This document shows positions 49,850-62,030 of a stretch of DNA of 64,000 bases, in pieces (positions within the stretch are counted from its first letter, which is position 1; each line of letters begins with the position of its first letter). Under the pieces are notes generated by a model, which saw only the letters and a list, made by a program, of their open reading frames with translations, was not told where the DNA came from and did no database searches. Source of the DNA: Larimichthys crocea (lineage: Eukaryota > Chordata > Actinopteri > Sciaenidae). The stretch is from NCBI RefSeq assembly GCF_000972845.2, contig NC_040028.1, forward strand, positions 19,992,210 to 20,056,209, read 5' to 3'. The position numbers and the translations under genes are program-made.

Positions 49850-49851
<2 letters not shown>

Positions 49852-49938
49852 GCTTCTTCTGTCTGAATAATCGCTGATTACGCTGAACATAAATCTGAGC
49901 GAGGAGGGGGGATAACCATGCGGCTCACACACATTACA

Positions 49939-49941
<3 letters not shown>

Positions 49942-49969
<28 letters not shown>
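49942..49969. repeat. GT microsatellite
   Basis: About 14 GT units, 90 bp from the CA run at 49809 and of opposite sense, so the two could pair as a long hairpin. Confidence 0.95.
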
Positions 49970-49972
<3 letters not shown>

Positions 49973-52900
49973 GCTGCCACACAATATCACCCAGGAGGCA
50001 TTCAAAGTCAAGCAGAGGTCTACTCTGAATGCGCGTATTGTTATGTATATGTTTTTCCCCCATTAAATAAAGTAATTTAAAAACATTTAATACTTTGTTT
50101 TGAATGAACTATCAGTTCGCAGGAATGTAACTGAAAATAAACGTTGCATTTTTCTGTAATATTTTGCATTTCAGGCTGCTCTGTAGTCACGTTCATCCAT
50201 GATTAGTTATGAGCTAACGTGATGCTAAGACAAACGAAACACCGTGGCTCCAAGCGTGAAATATTAGGAAGAGAACTGTGGAACAGGAGAACCTCTTTTG
50301 CACCCGAGCATCTTTGGTTCTGTTCAGGATTCAACAAGTCAACGATAAATCATCTCCTTGTTATCACGCCTTCTGCGGCCAAACAGGGCGAGCCTATGAA
50401 ATCAAATTTTCATCTGCAAAGCCACAACGTCCGTGGATAAATGTTGTAGAGTAGGAAGCATATTTTCCTGGTATAACGAGTACAGTATTGCATATATATT
50501 GCATAGACTGTATGTACTTTGTGTACACGTTTGTAATGAGCACAAATTCAACTTGTAACTCCGAATTAACAAAAATGAATGTGTGTGTTTTTCTGTAAAG
50601 ACAATCTGTGTCACTTTTGTCGCTGGAGGTCTAATGATGACCACTGATATATAAGAGAGTTTATATATATGAGACAGCTGCCTGCTGGTGTCCCCCTAAA
50701 TCCACCTGGACCCTCACTCACCACAGGTCTGTGCCCTACACTGCCTCCCAGTGGACATATCACTTAGTGCACTCACTCACAGATCGACTGAAGGAAGACG
50801 TGCAGCAATAACATTAAATAAAATGTGAAAAATGATGTGAAAAAATGTTGTCAAATGATGTATGTCGAGATCATGAGAACCTTCTCAAAGTTACTTCATC
50901 AAGAAGCTCCATAGTACCTGTGGATCGCCGTGGAAACTCTTGACCCCGTGGTCACTGTCAGGGCCTTGGCTGAATTCTTCAAAGTCCAAAGCTCCTTTTA
51001 CAACTGAGTGTGTTAGAATACCAGTCGGCTTTCTGCTGCATACGCTGACCCTCTCACGCTGACCGGTCAAGAACAGCTACATGTCGAGACTTCAAATCTC
51101 TGCAGCAACTTTGTGCCTCATGGTGTCTGGTCGGTGTCCTTTAAATGGCGCCATGATGCGTGAGAGGGAACACTACCAATAAAGACTCTGATCATGTGCC
51201 CAGCTCATATTTTATTCTCTTATAATGCATAATTCGCTTCTCTGCTGCCGTCGTGCAGAGGATCAAGTAGCAATCACCTCAGATAGTTCAGAGAATTAAA
51301 GCATGTTTGTTATTTACCGTTGAAAGTCGCCCTGTGTTTGAACATGCATGGGGTTTTTAGTTGCGTAACACGAAGGCTGGTGTTCACAGGAAGAGTCCGC
51401 CTGCTGGGGGACTCCTCTGTGGTCAGGATAAACCACCTCTCACCTGCCGAGCTGTCCTAACACCGATTTCTCTTTGGCATTGATATTATTAGAACGATTG
51501 ATGTTAATGGTGGTGTTATAAAAATGAGGGTTACACAGCTAGTTAGATGTTTTAACTGATACAATGTTTGTTCCTTTATTACACTTCCGTTTGTTGCTGT
51601 TTTCCTGAGACTGGCAGGGTAAGGTAAAGTTCAGGTTAATGTATAAATAAAGAGATTTCAGAACAGAATGAGGCCTAGGGACAGGTCAGAGAGGTGACAT
51701 AATGGCTACTCATTAGGGGATATGTTGAAGAAAGCTGTTTAAATGCATTATATGCAAATTGTCTGTTAACAATTTACAGGGGTTGACACAGCCCATTTTT
51801 ACGAAAATGTATAAGTGTCAGAGCTCCTCAGGGAGCCTTTTTCTCTGTAACCCCTTTAGTGTGTTGCACCGTGAGACGCTCCTCTTGTACAAGAACAATA
51901 AATTCAACCTAAACTTTGATGTTTTGAATCTGATCCTCCTTATTTAAGGGTTTTTCTTTCAAATTCCCGTAACAGGTGGTGATTCTGGCAGCCGGAATCT
52001 GCAGGTGTGAATCTTGTTGTACCTATTGTTTCCTGAGTTGATTGTTGGCCAGATCTGGAATCAGCAGGTACGGACACGATCCAGCTCCAGGCATGCGATG
52101 ACTAAGCTCTCACTAACTGTCTCCCCCCCAAAAGTCTGTGCCAAGCCTGAATCGACTCATCTGATGCGGAAAGACCTCTAGATCACTGTCAAACCCACAC
52201 ACATTTATCTAGTCATGCATCGTGTTAAGTGATACTCTGACTTGCACTCAGGCCTGTTTATACTGAAAATACAGACAATAACAGATTGATAGTTTCAGAT
52301 TTCAGTGTCTAACCTGTTATGATACTTTGTGACCACCGAGTGGCACAATCTGATCTGGACTGGACTGCCTGCAACATGTGCATCTTTCCAGCAGAGGTCC
52401 TCACTGCAACAGTTTAGCACGAAAACAACCAATGCAACAGCCAGTTAGAAATGTAAATGTTTAATCCGCTTTTTATCCGGTATCATAAATTAACCCGCTG
52501 ATAAATTCCTTGTGGAGCGAGTAGAAAACACTGGGCATTAATGCTTAGATGTTAAAATAGTAGATCTACAACATTTGATCAACGCAAAGTGTCGGACAAG
52601 GACGAGTCTTTGTTTTTGCATTGTGCATGTTAAGTGTGAAGAACATGAAGTCTGAAGAAACTCTGTTATTATAAGAGCTGAACGTGACATCATGACCTGG
52701 GATGAACACCTTTTGTTTTTACGTCTCAGCTCAATCTATGTGATAAAAGGTGAGGAATAAACATGAATATATTATTAAATTTATTTTGGTACACTGTAAG
52801 TTGTGAGTGTAATATAAATGTAATACAGTGACCACAGAAATGACCATATATTAAGTTTATATCAACTCCTCTCTGACAGTTTTAACCCTGGAACATACTT

Positions 52901-53299
52901 TCATCCACTTCATACGTCAGAGTTTTATGAAAAATACTCGTAAACATGATGTTGGACGGCTGACATGTCTCAGAAGTAAACGCTTCATTACTTTTGTTTC
53001 AGTGTTGCTGTGCTGTCAGTCTGTAATTAAAGGATCGACGAAGAGTTTGAGCTCTCAGACATAAATCACGTAGCGTTACATATTCTCCATTTCTTTGTCT
53101 GTGAACAAAAGGAATATATCCACTCTACTTGCTATGCTTTATCACTGAGGCCATAGTTAGTAGTGCTGTTGTACTACACTGTGTTGTACTCGCTATTCTA
53201 ACTCACCGCAGAGTGAGAACAAAAAGTAGAAACTCTGAGTTGCAACAGATTGTACGACTGTGTGCATGTGTTGCATCCACTGTTAACAATCTTTCTGTG

Positions 53300-53905
53300 T
53301 ATTTTCTGTAACCGCGTATCCTCATCAGGGTCGCAGGGGGCTGGATCGTATCCCAGCTGGCACTGGACTGGCTGACACATACAAACAAACAACCATTCAC
53401 ACCTATGGACAGTAATAAATTAACTAGTGATGTGTAGTTCGCGAACGAGCCGATTCTTTGTAGTGAACGACAAGAGCCGAATCTTTAGCCGCTCCTGCTC
53501 AGAATCCATGCAGGCAGGGACGGTACTTTATTTTGATGACGGGCGCACCATGGGGGCCAATCGCATGCGAGGACAGACTAGGATCATACCATTATGTGAC
53601 AGAAGGAGGGGGGTAGTGGTACAGGCCAGGTCAACAACAAACCTGCACAGCTGGAAAAAATGCAGAAAAATAAACATTTTATGAAAACACTGAATGTTTA
53701 CTAGCACACAAACCATTCATAAAGGCTACGAGTGACGCTAAATGAAGAGCTGAAAGAGACGACTCTTTGAAAAGAGCTGAACTTCCCATCGCTACAAATT
53801 AACCTGCTTGTCTTTGGACTGTGGGAAGAAGCCGGAGAATACATGCAAACGCCACACAGAAAGGCCCCGGGCGGAGTTTGAACCATCGAGCACGCAACCC
53901 CAGCT
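53300..53905. repeat. Older teleost interspersed repeat split by a hAT-like insertion
   Basis: The left part (53300-53424) contains tcctcatcagggtcgcaggg and acaaccattcacacctatgg. The right part (53796-53905) contains cctgcttgtctttggactgt and atgcaaacgccacacagaaa. These are consecutive parts of one common fish repeat. They are separated by the element at 53425-53795. Confidence 0.7.
53425..53795. mobile_element. Non-autonomous hAT-like element nested in an older repeat
   Basis: It is flanked by the 8-bp direct repeat aaattaac (53417-53424 and 53796-53803). The ends tagtgatgtgtagttc and gaacttcccatcgctac are imperfect inverted repeats. No transposase is encoded. Confidence 0.75.
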
Positions 53906-54190
53906 TGTGGCACCACCTTTATATACCGTATATATATTCTATATACTATATGTACACAATTGGGATCTGTGGGAGCCCAAACTGAGAGGAAATATAGCCA
54001 AAACACAAAGATTAAGCAGGGATATTCCTCTGGGTCGCATTAGATTGAACATTATTTTTCTAATCGTGCACCATAGCACGTTTATTAGTCGATATTTGAC
54101 ACGTACGAATGACCCTCGGGGACATCTTAATGTGAATATATTGGAGTTCCCCTTGTGCAAATTTGTCCTAGCAACACAGACACTGAGGCG

Positions 54191-54191
54191 G

Positions 54192-54257
<66 letters not shown>
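54191..54257. repeat. Long GT microsatellite
   Basis: About 33 GT units with one early GC interruption, the longest dinucleotide run in the window. Confidence 0.97.
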
Positions 54258-54260
<3 letters not shown>

Positions 54261-54387
54261 GTGTATATGGGAGAGAATGTGGACAATTTCAGCATGACTG
54301 ACTATCTGGCCACTTCCCTAAACATTACACTTACATCTTACACCCTCATGGACATCTGCCTACAGTCTGCACATGGAGAAACAAAGT

Positions 54388-54416
<29 letters not shown>
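54388..54416. repeat. CA microsatellite
   Basis: About 14 CA units, 130 bp from the GT run at 54191 and of opposite sense. Confidence 0.95.
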
Positions 54417-54418
<2 letters not shown>

Positions 54419-55732
54419 AATCATCCGACCGACTATTACTCACAGGCTACAGGCTAAAAACTGTGTTTGTTGCTACGTGTTACTATTGGTTACTCTGACA
54501 GTTGCTTCACGTCACCGCTCTGGGCCAAGTCAGGGTGTACTGCAGAACAATCATAAGTGAATATTTCTTCCCATTAACGCGCCGTCCAGCTAAAGCCTGT
54601 GGGCGTACGATGTGCCACCCAGTCATTAATCAGACAGAATCGACTTCTCTCTGTGCTGGACTACTTTTTAGAGATCCCCAGATTTAAGTGCAAGGACAAA
54701 AATAAAGGGCGTGTGTGTGAAACTCACACAAATCTTTACACTATGTATAAGTCTGACCGACACAACAACGCAATGATTAGGTCGATTACATCTCATCCAC
54801 CATGCGTGGTCTCCTTCGTATTTATGACTGGTCTCAACGTCCTCACATAGAAATGACATATTATATTATTTTTGAGATGGACAGCCTTTTTTTACCACGT
54901 ACCGCCTCAGAAAATATTCATCTTTACACGTAGCACTGTTTGACAGACGTTAAAATCCAGCAGCGTACAGGCCGAGTTCGTTTGGGAGAAAAGTGTCACT
55001 CCTGATCTGAACTTTTCTTCCTAATATTTCCTGTCTGGAGCCACGTGAAGAGTTTTTCAAATCATTAATTTAACCTCCACTTACTATCTCGTTAGTTACA
55101 ATGTAGAGATTCCTCCGAGTATCTCTACGTACCACAGTTTGAGAAGCAGTGGATTTTTTCCTCCACAAGTGTTGCAGTACTCGAGATCAGTCTGTCTTGT
55201 CTCGGTCTCAGTCAGACGGGCGAAGAGAAAGACGACATCAGATCTAAATGACCTGTGCGTCGTCTGATTCATTAGTGAATGTCAACACTGTGACTGGATG
55301 TGAAATGTCCTGCTTCAAACAATTCAACTCACTGCAACTCATTGCAAAATCAAACATTTAATCATAATGCCCTGGGTTTTAGTTTATATGATAATATCAT
55401 GATTAAATGTTATATTTATTTATTGTATTATATGTGGAACATTTCATTCAGATAACCCAGCACATTAACATTAACACACTGCTTCATCCGACACGGGATC
55501 AGACAGCAGACATGTCGGGACATGTCATATTAGGAAAAGTACAGGTGTTACTAATAACATCAACAATGACTCTGTCCTGTAAACTGCTCCAGTCCAAACA
55601 GAACAATTAAAACTTTGAATTTAATTTAGAGAATTTTCAAGAAATTCCAATAATCTGAAAAAAAGTTACAAAAAACAGTTGAAAAACAGTATGACAAGAA
55701 AAAAAAAAAACAACGACAACAAGAACCTAAAA

Positions 55733-55885
55733 CTGTTGTTATACAGTAAAAATCTGGCAGTTTATGGTTTCCAAAATTTGACCGTAATAAATACGGTATA
55801 ACTTTTTCTAATATTACGGTAAAAGGATAATAGTACTGTTGATTTCATGTTTAAGGTTTTATTCCAGATTTTACCATATAAATAC
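55733..55885. repeat. ACAGTAAA-type repeat, second copy
   Basis: It shares tacagtaaaaatctggcag, aatacggtataac and acggtaaaaggataatagta with the copy at 44960-45335. Confidence 0.55.
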
Positions 55886-55924
55886 TAGAAGTTTGGGCGT
55901 ATAATTGACATGAAAATACTTTAT

Positions 55925-56098
55925 AACCATACTTCTACTTGTACTTGTACTTACCTATACCCATACTTACATATACTTATACTTATACTCATATACCTAT
56001 ACCCATACTTCTACTTACTTCTACTCATACTTTTACCTGCATATACTTATACTCATACTTTTATATACTCATATATACTTGCTTATATTTATACTTCT
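55925..56098. repeat. Low-complexity (TACTTA/TATACT)n tract
   Basis: Degenerate six-base steps such as acttatacttatactcatat and cccatacttctactta fill the stretch. Open frames through it are artefacts. Confidence 0.9.
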
Positions 56099-56218
56099 TG
56101 TATCATTTTCTCTCTGTAATATTACAACTTTATAACCTTTATTATCAAAATATTATCACCCTGCAGACTGACACAGACAACAGAAATACTGACAGGTGTG
56201 TACAGACCTGCATGATGG

Positions 56219-57077
56219 GCTCTAACGTGTGTGTACAGTGTGTATCAGCTCTAACGTGTGTGTGTACAGTGTGTATCAGCTCTAACATGTGTGTGTGTAC
56301 AGTATGTATCAGCTCTAACATGTGTGTGTACAGTGTGTATCAGCTCTAACATGTGTGTGTACAGTGTGTATCAGCTCTAACATGTGTGTGTACAGTGTGT
56401 ATCAGCTCTAACATGTGTGTGTACAGTGTGTATCAGCTCTAACATGTGTGTGTACAGTGTGTATCAGCTCTAACATGTGTGTGTACAGTGTGTATCAGCT
56501 CTAACATGTGTGTGTACAGTGTGTATCAGCTCTAACATGTGTGTGTACAGTGTGTATCAGCTCTAACATGTGTGTGTACAGTGTGTATCAGCACTAACAT
56601 GTATCAGCTCTAACATGTGTGTGTACAGTGTGTATCAGCTCTAACATGTGTGTATCAGCTCTAACGTGTGTGTGTACAGTGTGTATCAGCTCTAACATGT
56701 GTGTGTACAGTGTGTATCAGCACTAACATGTGTGTGTACAGTGTGTATCAGCACTAACATGTATGCATCAGCTCTAACATGTGTGTGTACAGTGTGTATG
56801 AGCTCTAACATGTGTGTGTACAGTGTGTATCAGTGTGTGTACAGTGTGTATGAGCTCTAACATGTGTGTGTACAGTGTGTATGAGCTCTAACATGTGTGT
56901 GTGTGTACAGTGTGTATCAGCTCTAACATGTGTGTGTACAGTGTGTATCAGTGTGTACAGTGTGTATGAGCTCTAACATGTGTGTGTATGAGCTCTAACA
57001 TGTGTGTGTACAGTGTGTATGAGCTCTAACATGTGTGTGTATGAGCTCTAACATGTGTGTGTGTGAGCTCTAACATG
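56219..57077. repeat. 31-bp minisatellite just upstream of dcbld2
   Basis: About 28 units of atcagctctaacatgtgtgt plus gtacagtgtgt (31 bp; for example starts at 56341 and 56372). Shortened and lengthened variants cluster in the second half. The array ends about 315 bp before the dcbld2 ATG. Confidence 0.95.
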
Positions 57078-57239
57078 GCTGTGATGGTGTTGGGGTGAGT
57101 CCGGGATCATTCACACCGCTTGGGGGACTCCAGATCAGGAGGAGGAGCCTCGGTGGAGGAAGTAGCTCCACACAGCCTGGATGTGTGTGTGTATGTGTGT
57201 GTGTGTATGTGTGTGTGGAGCAGTTACCTCCATAGTGAG

Positions 57240-57391
57240 AGTGTCGCGAACCACTGGATCGTTTACAGAGGAAACCACACGCGGACTTCCACCCGTCGAG
57301 GAGTTTATTCTCGGACATTTTGGGCACAGGTTGGAGCGGTGCAGCCGGGTCCCGAAGCGGCGAGCAGTATGCATTCAGACTGCAGGCTGCT
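57240..57391 (+). promoter_or_regulatory. dcbld2: Probable dcbld2 5' UTR / promoter, CpG-rich
   Basis: The CpG density of this stretch and of the following 200 bp is clearly above that of the surrounding sequence, and it lies directly before the start codon. The transcription start cannot be placed from sequence alone. Confidence 0.45.
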
Positions 57392-57500
57392 ATGGGCAGA
57401 GCGGTAATGGTGGTGGGCAGGGGACCGACAGGGGCCGGGGTTCTCGTCCTGTCGATTCTCATCGTTCTCACCGCGGAGGACGGCTGTCGAGCGCAGAAAG
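57392..57500 (+). CDS. dcbld2: dcbld2 exon 1 coding part (signal peptide)
   Basis: ATG at 57392 begins 36 codons plus one base, ending GCGCAGAAAG before a gt dinucleotide (57501). The donor gttggt is weak but gives the right phase: G joins GT of exon 2 to make the glycine of GDGCG. The encoded peptide has a basic start and a hydrophobic core ([10 protein letters not shown]), as expected of a signal peptide. The nearby ATG at 57369 is out of frame and stops after 12 codons. The surrounding 57240-57600 is rich in CpG, consistent with a promoter and 5' UTR. Confidence 0.8.
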
Positions 57501-60500
57501 GTTGGTGTGCTGAGCCGCCCCGGCCGCCGCACAGCTGCGGTGACAACTGGGGGGGAAGAGAGGGAGGGGGAGCCGAGGGTAACGGCGGCGACACACTACG
57601 GCCATGCTGGTTTGTTTTAAAACAAACAAACAAACAAACAAACGAACAAACAAACGACGGTTAACGGCTAACGGTTTAAACACCAACGTTCACGTTTACC
57701 TTACATGGTCGTGTGTGTACGTGGAGTTCCGGTTGGTTTACACCGCTTTGCCGCCGCCGCCCGTCATGGTGTGTTTGCTGCTGTAGTACAAAAAACAGGC
57801 GAACCGGTTCTTTTTAATAAAAACACACACAAAAAAGCGGAGATTGTCGACGGTTTAAACGATTTATTCACACTTACACTTTTATTTACGTGTGTCTATA
57901 AGCTACCCTTTTTTAAATAACTAATCTGTTAACGGAGTGTGGTGGTGGTGGTGGTGGAGTTTAAGTTACATTTGTGGGGACCGTGTGGCCTACCTCCTCG
58001 CAGGTAGCTCAATTTTTTTTTCCCCAAACTGCCGTGAACTCACCACAACAATCACAGCGAGCAACAAGATGTTTAGATTTATGTCAGTCGGTGTGACGCC
58101 ATTTTGTGCCTATATTGGGGTATTTGTTTGTTTGGGGGCATCTTCAACCCTCAGGTGGCCACAGCAGGCTGGGGGTGGGGTAACACTGGAGGGCGGGGGT
58201 GGGGGGGTATGAGGGGTGTAAACACGTGGACACACAGTTTGTCACATCCTAAATTAACTTTAATAATTTATGTGATAATTCAAATAATCTCTGTAGTTTT
58301 ATTTATTTATTTATTTATTTAGTGTTAACTTGAGGAAAGGTAATGTCAGAATCAGAAATACTTACTATATATATCTTATTATATATCTATATAGAATATA
58401 TATATATATCATATATCTATCAAGCACCATTGGTTTTTTTATATATATATCTATGTAAGGTATGTCCTTTCTGTTGTGATGTGGAATATCCTATCTACTC
58501 TCTCGAATATCATCTCGATCTCTTCTGTGTGATGTCAATCTTTCACACACGTTGTTCGCTCTATCTCTCTCTCCCGTCACCTCTTCCCCCCCTTGTTTTG
58601 TTCCCACCCGCCGCTTGCCCCGGTGTAGTTGAGATAGTGAGTAATAGCAAGAAAACAAAACTTTAACACTATACACCTATACAATATCCTATTTTAACAC
58701 TATATACACATGTATAAATAACAGTTAAGTAGAACCAGTGACAGTAAAATAAAAACCAAAGTAGCAGTGAACTATGCAATATATAAATCTAAAACCTTAT
58801 AAAGAATTTAGTCTTTGAAATAAATAACAGTTAAATAAACCCAGTACCAGTAAAATAAAACCCAAGTAACAGTGAACTATGCACCAATGTTGAACTCCTG
58901 CTGAAGTTGTTCAGTATTTGTGAGTCAGACTTTTTTTTTTTTGGTTTGTTTTTGTCCTGTTCATCTGGATAGTGTCCACTGAGAGGCTCTTACGTAACTC
59001 CAGAACATCCACTTAGCACCAAGAAAGCGTGACACTGTTGAGTGTGTGTTATCTCAGAGCCATGAGTCCACACAGCATCAACACACACACACACACACTT
59101 GCTGACAGCTACACACACACTTCTTTAAACTCAAGTCACAATTATTTTTATTCTAACGCGGGAGTCTTCTCTACCTCTTGGACGAGAGACAAACAGGGAA
59201 TGTGTCACATTATAAGCCTGGCTTATAATAACTTTAATATCTACTTTATTTACCTTTTTATTTCACTTTATTCACCTATTCATATACCGGGTTATGAGCC
59301 TATACGCGTTGACGATTGATAAAACAGTTCATGAGTAATGGAATAATGTATAAACAATATATAAATAGTAATAGTTTTTGTCAAAAGTAGCTTTTTATTA
59401 TATAGATTTTAATTCTCATACATTTTTTTTTGGGTAAAAGTCGATTATTATGACCCTCTGCGGACCCCTGGTTGAAGACTCCCGTCCTAATGTCTTTTAA
59501 TGTCTTGTTTTGTTTGACAAATTATAACAATTAACAATATTCTAGTTTGTCCATACATTTGAGAAGCTGGAGGAATATTTGACATTTTGTACAATGACCA
59601 GCACCACTGTGTGAAGATGCAAACATAGTAGTACATATCTTCGTCCTTTCACTCCGTCCCTCCAAAAATAAAGTAATACTAAAACAAACAAACCTAACAA
59701 AGGGTTAGACACACTTATACCATGTATGACACAGTTGTAAGTAACTGTACATATGTCTTATAATACTCAGGATCACCTCACAAAGTTTTCAAGGCAGGAA
59801 AATATTGGAAACCAAAGATCTTAAACAATAAGTGAACACGGTTACTCTGTCTGATGGTAAAAATTCTGATCTCTGATGTTTTCATTTTATGCCAAAATAT
59901 TTGGTCAATCATCAAAATAGTTGCAGGTGATCTGTCTGTTGATCGCCATAATGATTGAATGATTGCGTCTTTATTAATCCAAAGCAACATTGACACTTGA
60001 TTTGGAGTTCAGCGTCTTGCTCAAAGACACCACAAAACTTGGAGGGTTAGGGTTAGAGTTCAGCCGCCAATTCTATGATTCATGGCTGAATCGTTACATC
60101 TAAAAGGAAGAGTGTATTTCTACTTCACTCACGTACTGACGTGCAGAAAGAAACAAACCAATCCCCAAACATAAAGAGTAATGTTTAAGTTTATTACACT
60201 GCATAACCCTTTGCTGTACACACTAATAGTAGGAAACCAGGGACTAATTTAAGCTTGTGGTGGTACTTTGAAGAATCTCTGCTATATAAATTAATAAAAA
60301 AACATATAATGCTTTAAAACACTACCCTAGGATTCTAATTTTCTGTCTGTGTTGTCCTGCAGGTGATGGCTGTGGCCCCAGTGTTCTCGGCCCCAGCAGT
60401 GGGACGCTGTCCTCTCTGGGTTACCCGGGGACGTACCCGAACAACACGGTGTGCGAGTGGGAGATCAGTGTGCCCCACGGCAACAGGATCCACTTTCGCT

Positions 60501-61842
60501 TCGCCGAGCTGGACATAGAAGACAGCGACTGCCAGGTCAACTACCTCCGCCTCTACAATGGCATCGGACTGAAGAGGAGTGAGATTGGTGAGAGTGACAC
60601 AAGATACTTCGATGTGTTTTTATCAGCTCCTGTTGTCGAGTCAGTTCAGATACACAGTGACGAAATTAAATTCTCTAAGACACCACTGACTGTCAGATAG
60701 CTTTGAAACCCTCTGCCCGGCACCTTTCTGACATCTCTGTGACCCTGAGCATGTTTTTGAACCACGGTTGGGATATTTTAAACTTTATTAAAGTTAGCAG
60801 ACTCGATTTGAGTTTCATTATTATTATTTAACGTGCATTTTTTGAGTTTACCTCATTGATTCATCAGCCTGTTGCTCAACGAATTATCAGGCGCTCGATA
60901 GAGAAGGACGTGTTGTGCTGTCTTTTTTTTTTAAACGTGAAAATATTTCGGGCACGACAACAAAGGGAATCGCTTTCGATGTTCAGGAAATCAATATATA
61001 ACACCAGATTACACAAGTTCACGTAACTGCAGTGACTGACGATGCATCAGCCACGTGACAAGCCTAAAGTCACAGTTAAGTCTCGTGTTCGAGTGCTCCA
61101 CGTACGCTCACAACGAGACATTAAGGTAAATATTGGACCTATACTTAGACAGATTAATACAAAAAATGGACAGATAGTTTTGGGAAAAGGCTCGACTGTA
61201 CCTGCAGGGACATGATTTCAAACGTACGCTTGCAGGTCTTGATATTCAAGATATTAAAATAGATTGTGCTGCAGGAGGCTGTTCAATCCTCTTTGCTTTC
61301 GTGTGGACCTTGAGTCAGTCGCCTGCAGCAGATATAAAGCTCACTGACTCATAACAGACACGTTTCGACTCGTAAGAAAAATCTAAATTAAGAATTTTGC
61401 ATCGCATTGGATCCGTGTTTCATTTAATTTAATCATATCATCAGGAATTATTGTTCTATACACCTGGGAAGTTACTGTAAATACAAAATTACAACAGTAA
61501 ATATTTAGAGGCCGTTATTGATCAGCATATTTTATAACTTGGTGAAGATACAGGAACCCGTCACCAGCTTGTCTGAGTGTCTGTTTTCAGAGTATATAAG
61601 AGGTGTGTATCCCAAATCTGCACTTATAATATCTAATCAGGTTTGTATATCTAACCACCACCTCCTGTGTCCCCTCCTGTGTCGGCCCGTCGCTGTTTTA
61701 ACAGTGAAGTACTGCGGTTTGGGCCTGAAGGTCAAAGACCTGATCGAGTCTACTGGGAACCAGGTCACTGTCCAGTTCATGAGCGGGACCCACCACAGTG
61801 GACGTGGATTCTACCTGTCCTACTCGACCACTGAACACACAG
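57392..61842 (+). CDS. dcbld2: Discoidin, CUB and LCCL domain-containing protein 2, 5' part (exons 1-3), running off the right edge
   Basis: Type I membrane receptor-like protein (ESDN/CLCP1) that modulates growth-factor and semaphorin signalling at the cell surface in mammals. Three exons in the same phase are seen: 57392-57500, 60363-60587 and 61705-61842. They join to about 157 residues. Residues 1 to about 35 are a signal peptide with hydrophobic core [10 protein letters not shown]. The CUB domain follows, opening [16 protein letters not shown] and continuing [49 protein letters not shown] and [10 protein letters not shown]. The four CUB cysteines and an NNT glycosylation site are present. 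The DIEDSD and YLRLYNGIG blocks fit DCBLD2 better than DCBLD1, and the divergent col8a1 neighbour agrees with this. The LCCL, F5/8C, transmembrane and cytoplasmic exons are outside the window. Confidence 0.9.
57501..60362 (+). other. dcbld2: dcbld2 intron 1
   Basis: A 2.9-kb intron with a (CAAA)n run (57613-57650), a GTG run near 57938, an AT-rich microsatellite (58366-58456) and a fragment of a common teleost repeat near 60005 (gcgtcttgctcaaagacacc). No other exon is seen. Confidence 0.7.
58366..58456. repeat. AT-rich microsatellite in dcbld2 intron 1
   Basis: Imperfect TA repeats with interspersed tctatatag words. Confidence 0.9.
60363..60587 (+). CDS. dcbld2: dcbld2 exon 2 (first part of CUB domain)
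   Basis: This 225-nt exon has acceptor tgtcctgcag at 60353-60362 and donor ATTG|gtgaga at 60588. It encodes the first three CUB cysteines: DGC, TVC and SDC. It starts and ends in phase 1, so skipping it would keep the frame. Open translation past the donor to about 60700 is intron read-through and not part of the protein. Confidence 0.92.
60588..61704 (+). other. dcbld2: dcbld2 intron 2
   Basis: An intron of 1117 bp between the two CUB exons. It holds no recognised repeat or exon. The apparent open frame leading into exon 3 from about 61518 is chance intron translation. Confidence 0.8.
61705..61842 (+). CDS. dcbld2: dcbld2 exon 3 (end of CUB domain)
   Basis: This 138-nt exon has acceptor gttttaacag at 61695-61704 and donor ACAG|gtaagc at 61843. 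It encodes KYCGLGL, the fourth CUB cysteine, and [10 protein letters not shown] near the domain end. The phase fits both neighbours. The next exon, expected to begin the LCCL domain, was not found before position 64000. Confidence 0.92.
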
Positions 61843-61977
61843 GTAAGCACCACCACCACTCTCACCTGTCTGTGTCTCGTCTGGGTCATGTGACTGGAAT
61901 GAAGTTTGGTTGAAGTCATCTCTGTGTCGAGCTGGGTTACATTTCTGTTTTGGCCCTTGGCGGAACAGTTGCTTTGG

Positions 61978-62030
<53 letters not shown>

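Larger units (their letters stand above)
36310..56200. other. Intergenic region between divergent col8a1 and dcbld2
   Basis: No protein exon was recognised. The region holds transposon remnants and repeats listed separately, several CA/GT tracts and otherwise unassigned A/T-rich sequence. Stretches such as 38900-40500, 41000-42150, 47050-48450, 50000-53290 and 54420-55730 show nothing I can name. Confidence 0.6.

Noticed and set aside
53808..54419. 203-codon ORF containing poly-Val/Cys and Thr-His runs
   Set aside because: It is driven by the GT and CA microsatellites and the tail of a teleost repeat.
55939..56349. 136-codon ORF rich in Tyr, Leu and Ile
   Set aside because: It is translation of a low-complexity tract and the start of the 31-bp minisatellite.
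57070..57633. 187-codon minus-strand ORF over dcbld2 exon 1
   Set aside because: It is antisense to a CpG-rich first exon and a GT repeat, with no recognisable domain.
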